DNA of 50,121 nt from Pseudomonas sp. R28(2017) (GCF_002112505.1 NZ_NEHW01000026.1:1-50121), one strand, 5' to 3'. Counted from the first letter of the stretch, positions 32,341 to 40,807 are shown. Notes: generated from the letters alone by a model not told the origin. Numbers and translations: made by a program.

Positions 32341-34487
32341 CAGAACTCCAGCTCCGCGCTTACGCTGAGGCGGTGGCGGCTGTCATAACGGTTCTGAATC
32401 AACGTGGTCGGCTCGTCGTCCAGGCGTTGCTGCCACAGCGCAGCCAGCTCCAGGTTGCTGCTCTGGATGCGAAAACGCTTGGCCACGCGCAGGTCGAGGC
32501 GCTCGTAACGGTACTGGTTGAGCGCATCGTCGCCGTAGTAGAACAGCGCGCTGGACCAGCCATCGCCCCACTCGCGCATCCACCCGGCCGAACCACTGTT
32601 GCGGGCGGTGTTGGCGCTGTCGGCGGGGTTGCTGGCCCAGGCATCGACATAGGCATAGGTCAGGCGCAGGCGATCACGCGGCGCCAGGCGCCAGTCGAAC
32701 TGTGCCTCGCTGCCGGTGAAACGGGCCTTGTTGGCGTTGCTGGCGATGTACTGGTTGTTCTTCAGGGGCTCGCTGATCATTCCGGTGATCTCGTCGTAGA
32801 ACAGCTTCACATCCATGTTCAGGTCGATGTCGCTGAAGTAGCCGTTGTAGCCCAGTTCGCGCGAGCGCATGCGCTCCTGCTCGAGGTCGCCCGGGCCGCG
32901 GGTCTTGACGAAGTATTCGGCATTGCGCTGGCCGAAAGCCGAGGGGTTCAGGTTCTTGACCGTGTAGCTCCAGTTGACGTTGTTCTCGAACATGTCCGGC
33001 GAGCGCACCGCCTCGGAATACACCGCGCGCAGGCCGTGGCGCGGGGTGATCAGGTAGTTGACCGCCATGCGCGGGGTCAGGGAGCTGCCGGACAGGCGCG
33101 AATCCTCGAGCATCGCACCGCCCTGAAGAATCCAGTGCTCGTCGGCGCGCCACTCCAGCTGGCCGAACAGGCGCCAGGTCTGGTCGTCGATGCTGCCATT
33201 GAAGTACGTCTGCGAATCGGCGCGATCATAGCGGTAGTTCATGCCGCTGAGCAGGCGCAGGCTGTCAGTCAGGCTCAGGGTGTCCTGGACTTCCAGGTCA
33301 TAGCGGGTTTCGCGGGTGCTCTGGTCGACATCGCCGCAGACCACGTTCTTGCCGCCCTGGTTGTTCCACTGGTCCTTGATCGCATCGACCAGCGCCTGTT
33401 CCTCAGGGTTGCTGCTGCTCGGCGGGTTGTTCGCGCCGCGGGCGACCTTTTCGGCGAAGTCGGGGTTCATCTGCCACAAGCGGGTCAGCTCGGGGCTGAA
33501 CGACAGTGCCGCGTCGCAGGCGCGCCAGACCTGCTGGCGGTCGAAATGCTGGGCCGAACCCTGCACATACAGGCTGTGCTCGGGGTTGAAGTCGATGTTC
33601 CAGCGTACCGAGCCGGCATAGTCCTTGGCGTTGACGTCGGCGTTGTCGCCGGTCTGGGTGACGTAGGGGAACACCGGCTGGTAGGTATACGGCCGCTGGT
33701 TGCTGCCTTCCTTGGCCGCCAGTTGCCATTCCAGGGTCTGGTCCGGCGCCAGTACGTGGCTGACACTGAGGTTGAAGCGGTTCAGGCGGCGGCTGTCGCG
33801 GTAGTCCTGGCCGAACTGGTTCTCGTCGAAGCCATCGTCCTGCTGGCCGGACACCGACAGGCGCAGGTCGCCACCGTCCCAGCCGAAGCCGTGGCTGAGG
33901 TAATAGTCGTTGATGCCGTCCTGGCCGCGGGTCAGTTTCATCCGTGTGCCGTGGCTGTCGGCCGGGTTGCGGGTGAGGATGTTGACCACCGCCATCAGCG
34001 CGTTGGCGCCGTAGCTGACGGTGTTGGGGCCGCGGAACACCTCGATGCGCTCGATGTCCTCGATGGCCACCGGGATGTCGCTCCAGTCCACCGTGGCCAG
34101 GCCGGCACGGTACACCGAGCGGCCGTCGATCAGCACTTGCATGCGCCGCGCTTCGTTGACGTTGCTGCCATGGTAGTTGACGGTCGGCTGGTTGCCGGCG
34201 CCATAGCCGATCATCATCCCCGGGACCAGGCGCAGCAGTTCTGGGATGTCGCGCGCGCCGCTGGCACGGATCAGTTCGTTGTCGAGCACGGTCATGCTGC
34301 CCGGCACTGCCGCCGGGGATTGTTTCAGGCGCGTGGCGGTCAGAACCTGCGGCAGGTCCGTGTTGTCGATGAACAAGTCGTCAGCCATGGCCGAGCCGCC
34401 GAGCAGGGCGGTCAGCAGCAACAGGCGAGGGTAGGGGGGCGGGCCGGGGAACACAGGACAGCCTTGTCTCAGGATTGAAACAGGCAT
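32340..34487 (-). CDS. TonB-dependent outer-membrane receptor
   Basis: The 715-residue protein has a signal peptide (cleaved near Ala35), a possible TonB-box region (DLPQVLTAT, about 44-52), a plug domain (about 55-165, with IPELLRLVPGMMIGYGAGNQ, VLIDGRSVYRAGLATVDW and IERIEVFRGPNTVSYGANA), and a 22-strand barrel ending in the outer-membrane terminal Phe (AELEF). Two cysteines in the barrel, in WRACDAAL and VVCGDV, may form an extracellular-loop disulfide. There is no N-terminal signalling extension as in FpvA-type receptors. The start codon lacks a ribosome binding site, so it could be placed slightly differently. It is the first gene of a three-gene unit with a binding protein and a sensor kinase; the ligand is unknown. 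Confidence 0.92.
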   Translation of the reverse strand: MPVSILRQGCPVFPGPPPYPRLLLLTALLGGSAMADDLFIDNTDLPQVLTATRLKQSPAAVPGSMTVLDNELIRASGARDIPELLRLVPGMMIGYGAGNQPTVNYHGSNVNEARRMQVLIDGRSVYRAGLATVDWSDIPVAIEDIERIEVFRGPNTVSYGANALMAVVNILTRNPADSHGTRMKLTRGQDGINDYYLSHGFGWDGGDLRLSVSGQQDDGFDENQFGQDYRDSRRLNRFNLSVSHVLAPDQTLEWQLAAKEGSNQRPYTYQPVFPYVTQTGDNADVNAKDYAGSVRWNIDFNPEHSLYVQGSAQHFDRQQVWRACDAALSFSPELTRLWQMNPDFAEKVARGANNPPSSSNPEEQALVDAIKDQWNNQGGKNVVCGDVDQSTRETRYDLEVQDTLSLTDSLRLLSGMNYRYDRADSQTYFNGSIDDQTWRLFGQLEWRADEHWILQGGAMLEDSRLSGSSLTPRMAVNYLITPRHGLRAVYSEAVRSPDMFENNVNWSYTVKNLNPSAFGQRNAEYFVKTRGPGDLEQERMRSRELGYNGYFSDIDLNMDVKLFYDEITGMISEPLKNNQYIASNANKARFTGSEAQFDWRLAPRDRLRLTYAYVDAWASNPADSANTARNSGSAGWMREWGDGWSSALFYYGDDALNQYRYERLDLRVAKRFRIQSSNLELAALWQQRLDDEPTTLIQNRYDSRHRLSVSAELEF

Positions 34488-34536
34488 GTTAACTGACCGG
34501 GAGGGTTTTGCCAGTGCGTCATCGACGACGCCAGCC

Positions 34537-34564
34537 TTGGCGCTTGGCAGGGGAGCCGTATAAT
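34537..34564 (+). promoter_or_regulatory. gpsA promoter
   Basis: TTGGCG (34537-34542) and a perfect TATAAT (34559-34564) with 16-base spacing, 43 bases before the gpsA ATG. Confidence 0.82.
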
Positions 34565-34606
34565 GAGCGGGTCGCCACTTAACTTATTGGCTTTAACGGA
34601 TTGAAT

Positions 34607-35632
34607 ATGACTGAACAGCAACCTGTTGCAGTTCTGGGAGGCGGCAGCTTCGGCACCGCTGTGGCGAACCTGCTGGCCGAGAATGGCGTGCCGGTGCGTC
34701 AATGGATGCGCGACCCCGAGCAGGCCGAGGCGATGCGGGTCAACCGCGAGAACCCGCGCTACCTCAAGGGTATCCGCCTGCTGGACGGTGTCGAGCCGGT
34801 CAACGACCTGCTGGCCACCTTGCAAGCCAGCGACCTGATCTTCGTTGCGCTGCCCTCGAGTGCCCTGCGCAGCGTGCTGGCGCCGCATGCCGAGCTGCTG
34901 CGCGGCAAGTACCTGGTCAGCCTGACCAAGGGCATCGAGGCGCAGAGCTTCAAGCTGATGAGCCAGATCCTCGAAGAAATCGCACCCGAGGCCCGCATCG
35001 GCGTGCTGTCCGGCCCCAACCTGGCCCGCGAGATTGCCGAGCACGCACTGACCGCCACCGTGGTTGCCAGTGAAGACGAACAACTGTGCCAGCGGGTGCA
35101 GGCGGTGCTGCATGGGCGCACCTTCCGGGTCTATGCCAGCAGCGACCGCTTCGGTGTCGAACTGGGCGGCGCGCTGAAGAACGTCTACGCCATCATTGCC
35201 GGCATGGCCGTAGCCCTGGGCATGGGCGAGAACACCAAGAGCATGCTGATCACCCGCGCACTGGCCGAGATGACCCGCTTTGCCGTCAGCCAGGGTGCCA
35301 ACCCCATGACCTTCCTCGGCCTGGCCGGTGTCGGTGACCTGATCGTCACCTGCTCCTCGCCCAAGAGCCGCAACTACCAGGTCGGCCACGCGCTGGGCCA
35401 GGGCCTGAGCCTGGAGCAGGCGGTCAGCCGCCTGGGCGAAGTGGCCGAAGGGGTCAACACGCTCAAGGTGCTCAAGGCCAAGGCCCAGGAAGTGCAGGTC
35501 TACATGCCGCTGGTGGCCGGCCTGCATGCGATCCTGTTCGAAGGCCGCACGCTGAACCAGGTGATCGAACACCTGATGCGCGCCGAGCCCAAGACCGACG
35601 TCGATTTCATTTCCATCAGCGGTTTCAATTAA
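34607..35632 (+). CDS. gpsA: Glycerol-3-phosphate dehydrogenase [NAD(P)+]
   Basis: The 341-residue cytosolic enzyme reduces dihydroxyacetone phosphate to sn-glycerol 3-phosphate for phospholipid synthesis. The Rossmann motif VLGGGSFGTAVANLLAENG is N-terminal, and the catalytic region has SGPNLAREI, GALKNVYAIIAG with the catalytic Lys, and GVGDLIVTCSSPKSRNY. The ATG at 34607 is preferred to an in-frame TTG two codons earlier. It begins a three-gene unit with a DUF4389 gene and sixA. Its closeness to fabAB groups lipid-synthesis genes together. Confidence 0.97.
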   Translation: MTEQQPVAVLGGGSFGTAVANLLAENGVPVRQWMRDPEQAEAMRVNRENPRYLKGIRLLDGVEPVNDLLATLQASDLIFVALPSSALRSVLAPHAELLRGKYLVSLTKGIEAQSFKLMSQILEEIAPEARIGVLSGPNLAREIAEHALTATVVASEDEQLCQRVQAVLHGRTFRVYASSDRFGVELGGALKNVYAIIAGMAVALGMGENTKSMLITRALAEMTRFAVSQGANPMTFLGLAGVGDLIVTCSSPKSRNYQVGHALGQGLSLEQAVSRLGEVAEGVNTLKVLKAKAQEVQVYMPLVAGLHAILFEGRTLNQVIEHLMRAEPKTDVDFISISGFN

Positions 35633-35647
35633 GCAAAGGAGCAGCAC

Positions 35648-35995
35648 ATGAACGATACCCCCGAGCGCGCCCAGCGCGAGTCGATCATCCTGCGGGTGCT
35701 GTGGATGCTGGTGTTCCTGGTGGTCTGGCAACTGGCCGAGCTGTTGCTCGGTGGCCTGGTGCTGGTGCAGCTGATCTACCGCCTGGTCTATGGCGCACCA
35801 AGCGCCAGCCTGATGAACTTTGGCGACAGCCTCAGCCAGTACCTGGCGCAGATCGGTCGTTTCGGTACCTTCCACACCGACCAGAAGCCCTGGCCGTTCG
35901 CCGACTGGCCGGCAGCGCGTGCCCCGGAAGGCGAGGCGCCCCACGCCGTGGCCCCGGCAGCGCACCCGGTGCGCGACGAGGAGCCCAAGCTGTGA
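35648..35995 (+). CDS. DUF4389 membrane protein
   Basis: The 115-residue product has one or two hydrophobic stretches (about 17-45, LWMLVFLVVWQLAELLLGGL) followed by LIYRLVYGAPSASLMNFGDSLSQYLAQIGRFGTF, a typical DUF4389 segment, and an Ala/Pro-rich tail. The function is unknown. AAAGGAG is a strong ribosome binding site. It lies between gpsA and sixA and overlaps the latter by four bases (GTGA). Confidence 0.9.
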   Translation: MNDTPERAQRESIILRVLWMLVFLVVWQLAELLLGGLVLVQLIYRLVYGAPSASLMNFGDSLSQYLAQIGRFGTFHTDQKPWPFADWPAARAPEGEAPHAVAPAAHPVRDEEPKL

Positions 35996-36450
35996 AGCTG
36001 TGGGTGCTGCGCCACGGCGAAGCGGAACCGCGCGCCAATACCGACGCCGAGCGGCGCCTGACCGGTCATGGCCGTGAACAGGTGTTGCACAGCGCAGCCC
36101 GGCTGCTGGGTCAGCCATTGCAGGCGATCATCGCCAGCCCTTATGTGCGTGCGCAACAGACGGCCGCCCTGGTGCACGACACCTTGGGCTTTGCCGAACC
36201 CGTGCGCACCGTGCCATGGCTGACCCCCGACAGCGATGTGCGGCAAGTGATTGGCGAAATCGAACGCCTGGGCCTGGAGCACGTGTTGCTGGTCAGCCAC
36301 CAGCCACTGGTGGGGTCGCTGGTCGGCATGCTCGAGCATGGCCATGCGCAGCAGCCGGCGCCGATGAGCACGGCCAGCCTGGCGGAGCTGGAAGGCGACT
36401 GGCCGCTGGCGGGGCTGATGGCATTACGTGCGCTTAATTCGCCTGACTGA
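35992..36450 (+). CDS. sixA: Phosphohistidine phosphatase SixA
   Basis: A 152-residue histidine-phosphatase domain protein starting at GTG, whose catalytic RHG motif is near the N-terminus (KLWVLRHGEAEP), with ASPYVRAQQTAALV and the second catalytic His in LLVSHQPLVGSLVG. SixA removes phosphate from phosphohistidine proteins such as the Hpt domain of ArcB or the nitrogen PTS protein NPr in E. coli. The start overlaps the DUF4389 stop. A terminator closes the unit. Its nearness to a hybrid kinase that needs a separate Hpt protein is suggestive but unproven. Confidence 0.92.
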   Translation: MKLWVLRHGEAEPRANTDAERRLTGHGREQVLHSAARLLGQPLQAIIASPYVRAQQTAALVHDTLGFAEPVRTVPWLTPDSDVRQVIGEIERLGLEHVLLVSHQPLVGSLVGMLEHGHAQQPAPMSTASLAELEGDWPLAGLMALRALNSPD

Positions 36451-36456
36451 GCGGGA

Positions 36457-36490
36457 GCAACTGGCATTTTTGCCAGTTGCCTTCATTTTG
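36457..36490 (+). terminator. Terminator after sixA
   Basis: GCAACTGGCA-TTTT-TGCCAGTTGC is a perfect 10-bp stem (36457-36480) followed by CTTCATTTT. Confidence 0.88.
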
Positions 36491-36548
36491 GATCCAACGG
36501 ATGCTTGGCGCCAGGATGACCAGTGAATGGAAAGGCAGGGAGCGTTGA

Positions 36549-36935
36549 ATGAGCGGGTTGATGCACGAGCTTTTGCGCTCTCTGGATCTGCAGCCCACGA
36601 TTGACACCGTGCAGCGCAACAGCCGGCTCGATTTCGCCCAGTACGCCCTGTTGCGCGAGACCGCCGACGCCAAGCTCTATCACCTGATGGGCAGAATCCG
36701 TCACAAGGTCGAGCAGCACCCTATGGACAACCTGCTGGTCGAGCAGGACCTGAACGAGCTGCAGCAGTCCTGCGTGCGCATGTCTCACCTGCTGCAAAGC
36801 AGCTGCCTGGCCTTGCGCCGGCTGCAACTCGATGTCCAGGACCAGCGCCTGGCCCGCGAGGCGCTGGAAAGCCAGATCGCCTTCATGCAGGCTTGCCTGC
36901 GCCGTTCGCTGGCCAGTTTCGACGAGTCGGCATGA
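36549..36935 (+). CDS. Conserved hypothetical helical protein
   Basis: The 128-residue cytoplasmic protein is not recognised. It is mostly alpha-helical, with two amphipathic stretches (LLVEQDLNELQQSCVRMSHL and ALRRLQLDVQDQRLAREALE) that could form a coiled coil, no signal peptide and no metal motif. GCAGGGAGC eight bases before the ATG is a good ribosome binding site. It sits alone between the sixA terminator and the first alpha/beta hydrolase gene. Codon use is normal for the window, which supports it as a real gene. Confidence 0.75.
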   Translation: MSGLMHELLRSLDLQPTIDTVQRNSRLDFAQYALLRETADAKLYHLMGRIRHKVEQHPMDNLLVEQDLNELQQSCVRMSHLLQSSCLALRRLQLDVQDQRLAREALESQIAFMQACLRRSLASFDESA

Positions 36936-37028
36936 CCTGATTGCCCTTGGCGATGACATTTACAGACGTTGCCGAGTGCCGGCGCGATGCCGACAATGGG
37001 CCATCATCCCCCGACCGGACCAGGCGCC

Positions 37029-37817
37029 ATGTCGCAGCAGATCTTCTTCGCCCACGCCAACGGTTTTCCTTCGGCCACCTACGGCAAGCTGTTCGCCGCA
37101 CTGGCGCCGGATTATCAGGTCAGTCACCTGGCCCAGCATGCCCACGACCCGCGCTTTCCGGTGGACGACAACTGGCAGAACCTGGTCGATGAACTGCTGC
37201 ACCACCTGGCCCAGCAGGAGGCGCCGGTCTGGGGTGTCGGCCATTCGCTGGGTGGCGTGCTGCACCTGCATGCCGCCTTGCGCCGGCCCGAGTTGTACCG
37301 CGGCGTGGTGATGCTCGACTCACCGGTACTGACCCGTGCGGACCAATGGCTGCTGCGCACTGCCAAGCGCTTTGGCTTCATCGACCGCATCACCCCGGCT
37401 GGCCGCACCCTCGGGCGGCGTGAAGCTTTCGCCGACCGTGACAGCGCGCGTGACTACTTTGCCAGCAAGTCGCTGTTCCGCCACTTCGACCCGGATTGCC
37501 TGGAAGCCTACCTCGAGCATGGCCTGCAAGTGGGCGAGGATGGCTTGCGCCTGCGCTTCGACCCGGCCACCGAGATCAGCATCTACCGCAGCATCCCGCA
37601 CGCCAGCCCGGCGCCCGCGCGCCAGCTGCAGGTGCCGCTGGCGATGGTGCGTGGCGAGCGCAGCACGGTCATCCGCCGCCACCATGCACTGGCGGTGCGC
37701 GGCATTCCTCGGGGCGAGTACCACAGCGTGCCGGGCGGGCACATGTTCCCGCTGGAACGGCCGACCGACACCGCCAGCCTGATCAAGGGCCTGTTCGACC
37801 GCTGGAGCCTGGCATGA
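37029..37817 (+). CDS. Alpha/beta hydrolase (first of pair)
   Basis: A 262-residue alpha/beta-hydrolase with FAHANGFPSATY for the oxyanion region, the nucleophile elbow GVGHSLGGVLH, the acid-bearing strand VPLAMVRGERSTVI and the catalytic His in PGGHMFPLERP. No signal peptide, so it is cytoplasmic. The substrate is unknown, perhaps an ester or thioester. It overlaps a second hydrolase gene by four bases (ATGA), suggesting a joint role. Confidence 0.88.
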   Translation: MSQQIFFAHANGFPSATYGKLFAALAPDYQVSHLAQHAHDPRFPVDDNWQNLVDELLHHLAQQEAPVWGVGHSLGGVLHLHAALRRPELYRGVVMLDSPVLTRADQWLLRTAKRFGFIDRITPAGRTLGRREAFADRDSARDYFASKSLFRHFDPDCLEAYLEHGLQVGEDGLRLRFDPATEISIYRSIPHASPAPARQLQVPLAMVRGERSTVIRRHHALAVRGIPRGEYHSVPGGHMFPLERPTDTASLIKGLFDRWSLA

Positions 37818-38668
37818 GTACCCAGGTCGAGGAAGTCCGCCTGAGCCTGGGCCATATCGAGCTGGCCGCGCACCTGTTTGGCCCGGAGGATGGCCTGCCG
37901 GTGATCGCCTTGCACGGCTGGCTGGACAACGCCAACAGCTTCGCCCGCCTGGCACCGCAGTTGAAGGGGCTGCGCATCGTTGCCCTCGACCTGGCCGGGC
38001 ACGGTTATTCCGAGCACCGTCCAGTGGGCGCTGGCTATGCCCTGGCCGATTACGCCCACGATGTGCTGCGGGTTGCCGAACAACTGGGCTGGCAGTGTTT
38101 TGCCCTGCTCGGGCATTCGCTGGGCGCGATCATTTCGGTGCAGTTGGCAGGTGCCTTGCCGGACCGGGTCAGCCATCTGGCCTTGATCGACGGTGTCATT
38201 CCCCCGACCGGCGCCGAGCAGGATGCCGCTGAACGCCTGGGCATGGCCCTGCAGGCCCAGTTGCGCCTGGACGGCAAGCGCAAATCCGTCTATGCGAGCC
38301 TGGAGGAGGGCGTGCAGGCGCGCATGAAGGGCATGGTCGCGGTCAGCCGCGAAGCCGCCGAGCTGCTGGCCCAGCGTGGCCTGATGCCGGTGCCTGGCGG
38401 TTACAGCTGGCGCAGCGACAGCCGCCTGACTCTGCCATCGCCGGTGCGCCTGAGCCAGGCCCAGGCCATGGCCTACGTACGGCGGGTGAGTTGCCCGGCC
38501 AGCCTGGTGGTGGCCGCTGACGGGATGCTGGCGCGCCACACCGAGTTGCTGGAGCAGCTACCCTTTGCACAGGCGGTGTTGCCCGGCGGGCATCACCTGC
38601 ACTTGAACGACGAACAGGGTGCGGCCCTTGTCGCAGACTGTTTCAATCGCTTCTTTGGCTTTGCTTGA
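37814..38668 (+). CDS. Alpha/beta hydrolase (second of pair)
   Basis: The 284-residue enzyme has the HGWLDNANSFARLAPQL oxyanion segment, DLAGHGYSEHRP, the nucleophile motif LGHSLGAIIS, and a C-terminal His in PGGHHLHLND. The family includes esterases and haloalkane-dehalogenase-like folds; no specific substrate can be read. It starts inside the previous hydrolase gene and is followed, after 50 bases, by a short leader ORF and the DUF4892 gene. Confidence 0.9.
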   Translation: MSTQVEEVRLSLGHIELAAHLFGPEDGLPVIALHGWLDNANSFARLAPQLKGLRIVALDLAGHGYSEHRPVGAGYALADYAHDVLRVAEQLGWQCFALLGHSLGAIISVQLAGALPDRVSHLALIDGVIPPTGAEQDAAERLGMALQAQLRLDGKRKSVYASLEEGVQARMKGMVAVSREAAELLAQRGLMPVPGGYSWRSDSRLTLPSPVRLSQAQAMAYVRRVSCPASLVVAADGMLARHTELLEQLPFAQAVLPGGHHLHLNDEQGAALVADCFNRFFGFA

Positions 38669-38718
38669 CTTGCACCGGACAAGTGTCGAGGCTTGGCGGG
38701 TTGAACAGGGAGACAACC

Positions 38719-38781
38719 ATGCAACTGCCAGACATCCTGGAGCTTCAACCCGGCGCGCCGCGCCGCATGGCTCGCCGATGA
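38719..38781 (+). CDS. 20-codon leader ORF overlapping the DUF4892 gene
   Basis: MQLPDILELQPGAPRRMARR is preceded by a good ribosome binding site (AGGGAGA, seven bases before the ATG) and ends in TGA at 38779-38781, overlapping the ATG of the following gene (ATGA). The downstream gene has no ribosome binding site of its own. This arrangement suggests that ribosomes must first translate this peptide and then restart. It could also be the leftover start of a lost gene. No homologue is known to me. Confidence 0.5.
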   Translation: MQLPDILELQPGAPRRMARR

Positions 38782-39572
38782 GCGCGCCCGTTTCCATCCG
38801 TACTGCCTTCGCCGCCTGCCTGGTGCTGGCCAGCCCCTTGCTGTGGGCCGGCAGCCTGCCGGTGCCGGTGGACGCCAAGGTGGTCGACCAGCGCCCTGCC
38901 GTGGAGCAGGAACGCGTCTACCCCATGGGCCCGCTGCGCAAGATCAGCGGCCGCCTGCGCGTCGAAGACAAGATCGAAAGCCGTGGCCAGGTCAGCTCGG
39001 TCACCTACGAGCTGCCGGTCGAGCGCAGTGCTCGCGAGGCCTTCACCAGCGCTCGCGAAACATTGCAGCAAGATGGCGGTTACCCGCTGTTCTGGTGCCA
39101 GGGCCGCGATTGCGGCGAAGGCAGCCTGTGGGCCAACGATGTGTTCGCCAATGCCCGGTTGAACGGCGGCGACGAGCAGCAGGCGTTCATCCTCCTGCGC
39201 CGCTCGGCCGAGGAGGCCGATACTTTGGTTGCGCTGTACAGCGTCACCCGTGGCAACCGCCGCGCCTACCTGCATGTGGAAGAATTCGTCGCCAGTAGCC
39301 CGCTGGGCGAGATTCTGCCCACCGCCGCCACGGTGCTGCGCGAAATGCGCGACACCGGCAAGCTCGACTACCCTGACCTGGCTGAACCTCGGGACAGCTG
39401 GGTGACCTTGCTGGCGCGCAGCCTGAACCTCGACAGCACCTTGCGCGCGAGCCTGAGTGGCGTGCAGGCCGAGGCCTGGCGCCAGCAACTGGTCAAGGCA
39501 GGCGTGCGTGACGGCCGGCTCGAAGTCGGCACTGCACCTACCGAAGGCCTGCACCTGGAACTGATTCGTTGA
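38778..39572 (+). CDS. DUF4892 exported protein
   Basis: A 264-residue protein with a signal peptide (residues 1-24, ending LLWAG) and a single DUF4892-type domain: LPVPVDAKVVDQRPAVEQERVYPMG, then RLRVEDKIESRGQVSSVTYELPVERSAREAF, and the Cys pair in FWCQGRDCGEGSLWAND, which may form a disulfide in the periplasm. Function is unknown. It starts four bases inside a 20-codon leader ORF and lacks its own ribosome binding site. The transporter gene follows directly. Confidence 0.87.
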   Translation: MSAPVSIRTAFAACLVLASPLLWAGSLPVPVDAKVVDQRPAVEQERVYPMGPLRKISGRLRVEDKIESRGQVSSVTYELPVERSAREAFTSARETLQQDGGYPLFWCQGRDCGEGSLWANDVFANARLNGGDEQQAFILLRRSAEEADTLVALYSVTRGNRRAYLHVEEFVASSPLGEILPTAATVLREMRDTGKLDYPDLAEPRDSWVTLLARSLNLDSTLRASLSGVQAEAWRQQLVKAGVRDGRLEVGTAPTEGLHLELIR

Positions 39573-39584
39573 GTGAGCGCCACC

Positions 39585-40631
39585 ATGGCCAACAATGACC
39601 GCCTGCTGATCCAGATTCTGCTGCTGGCGCTGCTCGGTGCCGCCCTGTGGGTCATGGCACCGTTCATATCCGCATTGCTGTGGGGGGCTATCCTGGCGTT
39701 CGCCAGCTGGCCGCTGATGCGCCTGCTGACGCGTGTGCTCGGCGGGCGGGAAACCCTGGCGGCGAGCTTGCTGACCACCGCCTGGATCCTGATCGTGGCC
39801 TTGCCGCTGGTGTGGCTGGGCTTCAACCTGGCCGACCACATACGAGATGCCACCGCCTTTGTGCGGGACGTGCAGGTCGACGGCCTGCCCGATGCACCTG
39901 ACTGGCTGGGCGGCATTCCCTTCGTTGGCGAGCGCCTGGTCAGCTGGTGGCAATCCCTCGACCAGCAAGGCGCAGCCCTGCTGGCCTCGGTGAAACCTTA
40001 CCTGGGGCAGGTCGGTAACTGGTTGCTGGCGCGCAGTGCGCAGATCGGCAGCGGTGTGCTGGAGCTGACCTTGAGCCTGGTGTTCGTGTTCTTCTTCTAC
40101 CGTGACGGGCCGCGGCTGTCGGCATTCGTGCTGCGGCTGCTGAACCGGCTGGTGGGCGAGCGGGCCGATTACTACCTGGAACTGGTGGCCGGCACCGTGC
40201 AACGGGTGGTCAACGGCGTGATCGGCACGGCAGCGGCGCAGGCCCTGCTGGCATTGATCGGCTTCCTGATCGCCGGGGTGCCTGGGGCGATCGTGCTGGG
40301 GCTGGTGACCTTCATGCTCAGCCTGATCCCGATGGGGCCACCGCTGGCGTGGATCCCGGCGACCGGCTGGCTGGTGTGGAAGGGCGATTACGGCATGGCG
40401 GTGTTCCTGGGCATCTGGGGCACCTTCGTCATCAGCGGCGTGGACAACGTGCTCAAGCCGTACCTGATCAGTCGCGGTGGCAACCTGCCGCTGGTGATCG
40501 TGCTGCTCGGCGTGTTCGGCGGCTTGATCGCCTTTGGCTTCATCGGCCTGTTCATCGGGCCGACCTTGCTGGCGGTCGGCTACAGCCTGCTGCTGGACTG
40601 GAGCCGCAATTCGGCGCCGGCCCAGCAATGA
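39585..40631 (+). CDS. AI-2E/PerM-family membrane transporter
   Basis: The 348-residue inner-membrane protein has seven to eight helices in the pattern of the AI-2E/PerM exporter family, including LALLGAALWVMAPFISALLWGAILAF, a large loop (about 80-150), VFVFFFYRDGPRLS, and the C-terminal IPMGPPLAWIPATGWLVWKGD with GVDNVLKPYLISRGGNLP. Substrates in this family range from autoinducer-2 to Na+, so none is assigned. The ATG at 39585 follows GAGTGAG; a GTG at 39573 directly after the preceding stop is possible too. Confidence 0.9.
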   Translation: MANNDRLLIQILLLALLGAALWVMAPFISALLWGAILAFASWPLMRLLTRVLGGRETLAASLLTTAWILIVALPLVWLGFNLADHIRDATAFVRDVQVDGLPDAPDWLGGIPFVGERLVSWWQSLDQQGAALLASVKPYLGQVGNWLLARSAQIGSGVLELTLSLVFVFFFYRDGPRLSAFVLRLLNRLVGERADYYLELVAGTVQRVVNGVIGTAAAQALLALIGFLIAGVPGAIVLGLVTFMLSLIPMGPPLAWIPATGWLVWKGDYGMAVFLGIWGTFVISGVDNVLKPYLISRGGNLPLVIVLLGVFGGLIAFGFIGLFIGPTLLAVGYSLLLDWSRNSAPAQQ

Positions 40632-40635
40632 ACCT

Positions 40636-40681
40636 GTAGCGGCCTCTTCGCCGGTTTACCCGCGAAGAGGCCAGTGCAGGC
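40636..40681. repeat. Diverged REP-like inverted repeat
   Basis: GGCCTCTTCGC (40641-40651) and GCGAAGAGGCC (40662-40672) are perfect 11-bp arms around a ten-base loop, sharing the outer arms of the REP units elsewhere but lacking the TCCCACAG part. It lies just after the transporter gene and could act as a transcription barrier. Confidence 0.75.
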
Positions 40682-40698
40682 ATTCAACAAACCTCATC

Positions 40699-40715
40699 TT
40701 TACGCATTCTTTATT
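40699..40715 (+). promoter_or_regulatory. Possible KdpE site upstream of kdpF
   Basis: TTTACG and TTTATT (11-base period) resemble the T-rich direct half-sites bound by KdpE upstream of kdpF in E. coli. They lie about 95 bases before kdpF. A weak match, given mainly for its position. Confidence 0.3.
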
Positions 40716-40807
40716 CCCACCCCCACCCTCTGGTCTCGCCCCTTTACGCCCCTCGCTCGGACAATTCCCTTAAAGCGGTACAAGCCGCAAAAAGGGGAGT
40801 TCCACTC

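Noticed and set aside
32298..34478. A 726-codon plus-strand frame opposite the TonB-dependent receptor gene
   Set aside because: Val/Ala/Gly/Gln-rich shadow; the minus strand encodes an intact plug and barrel.
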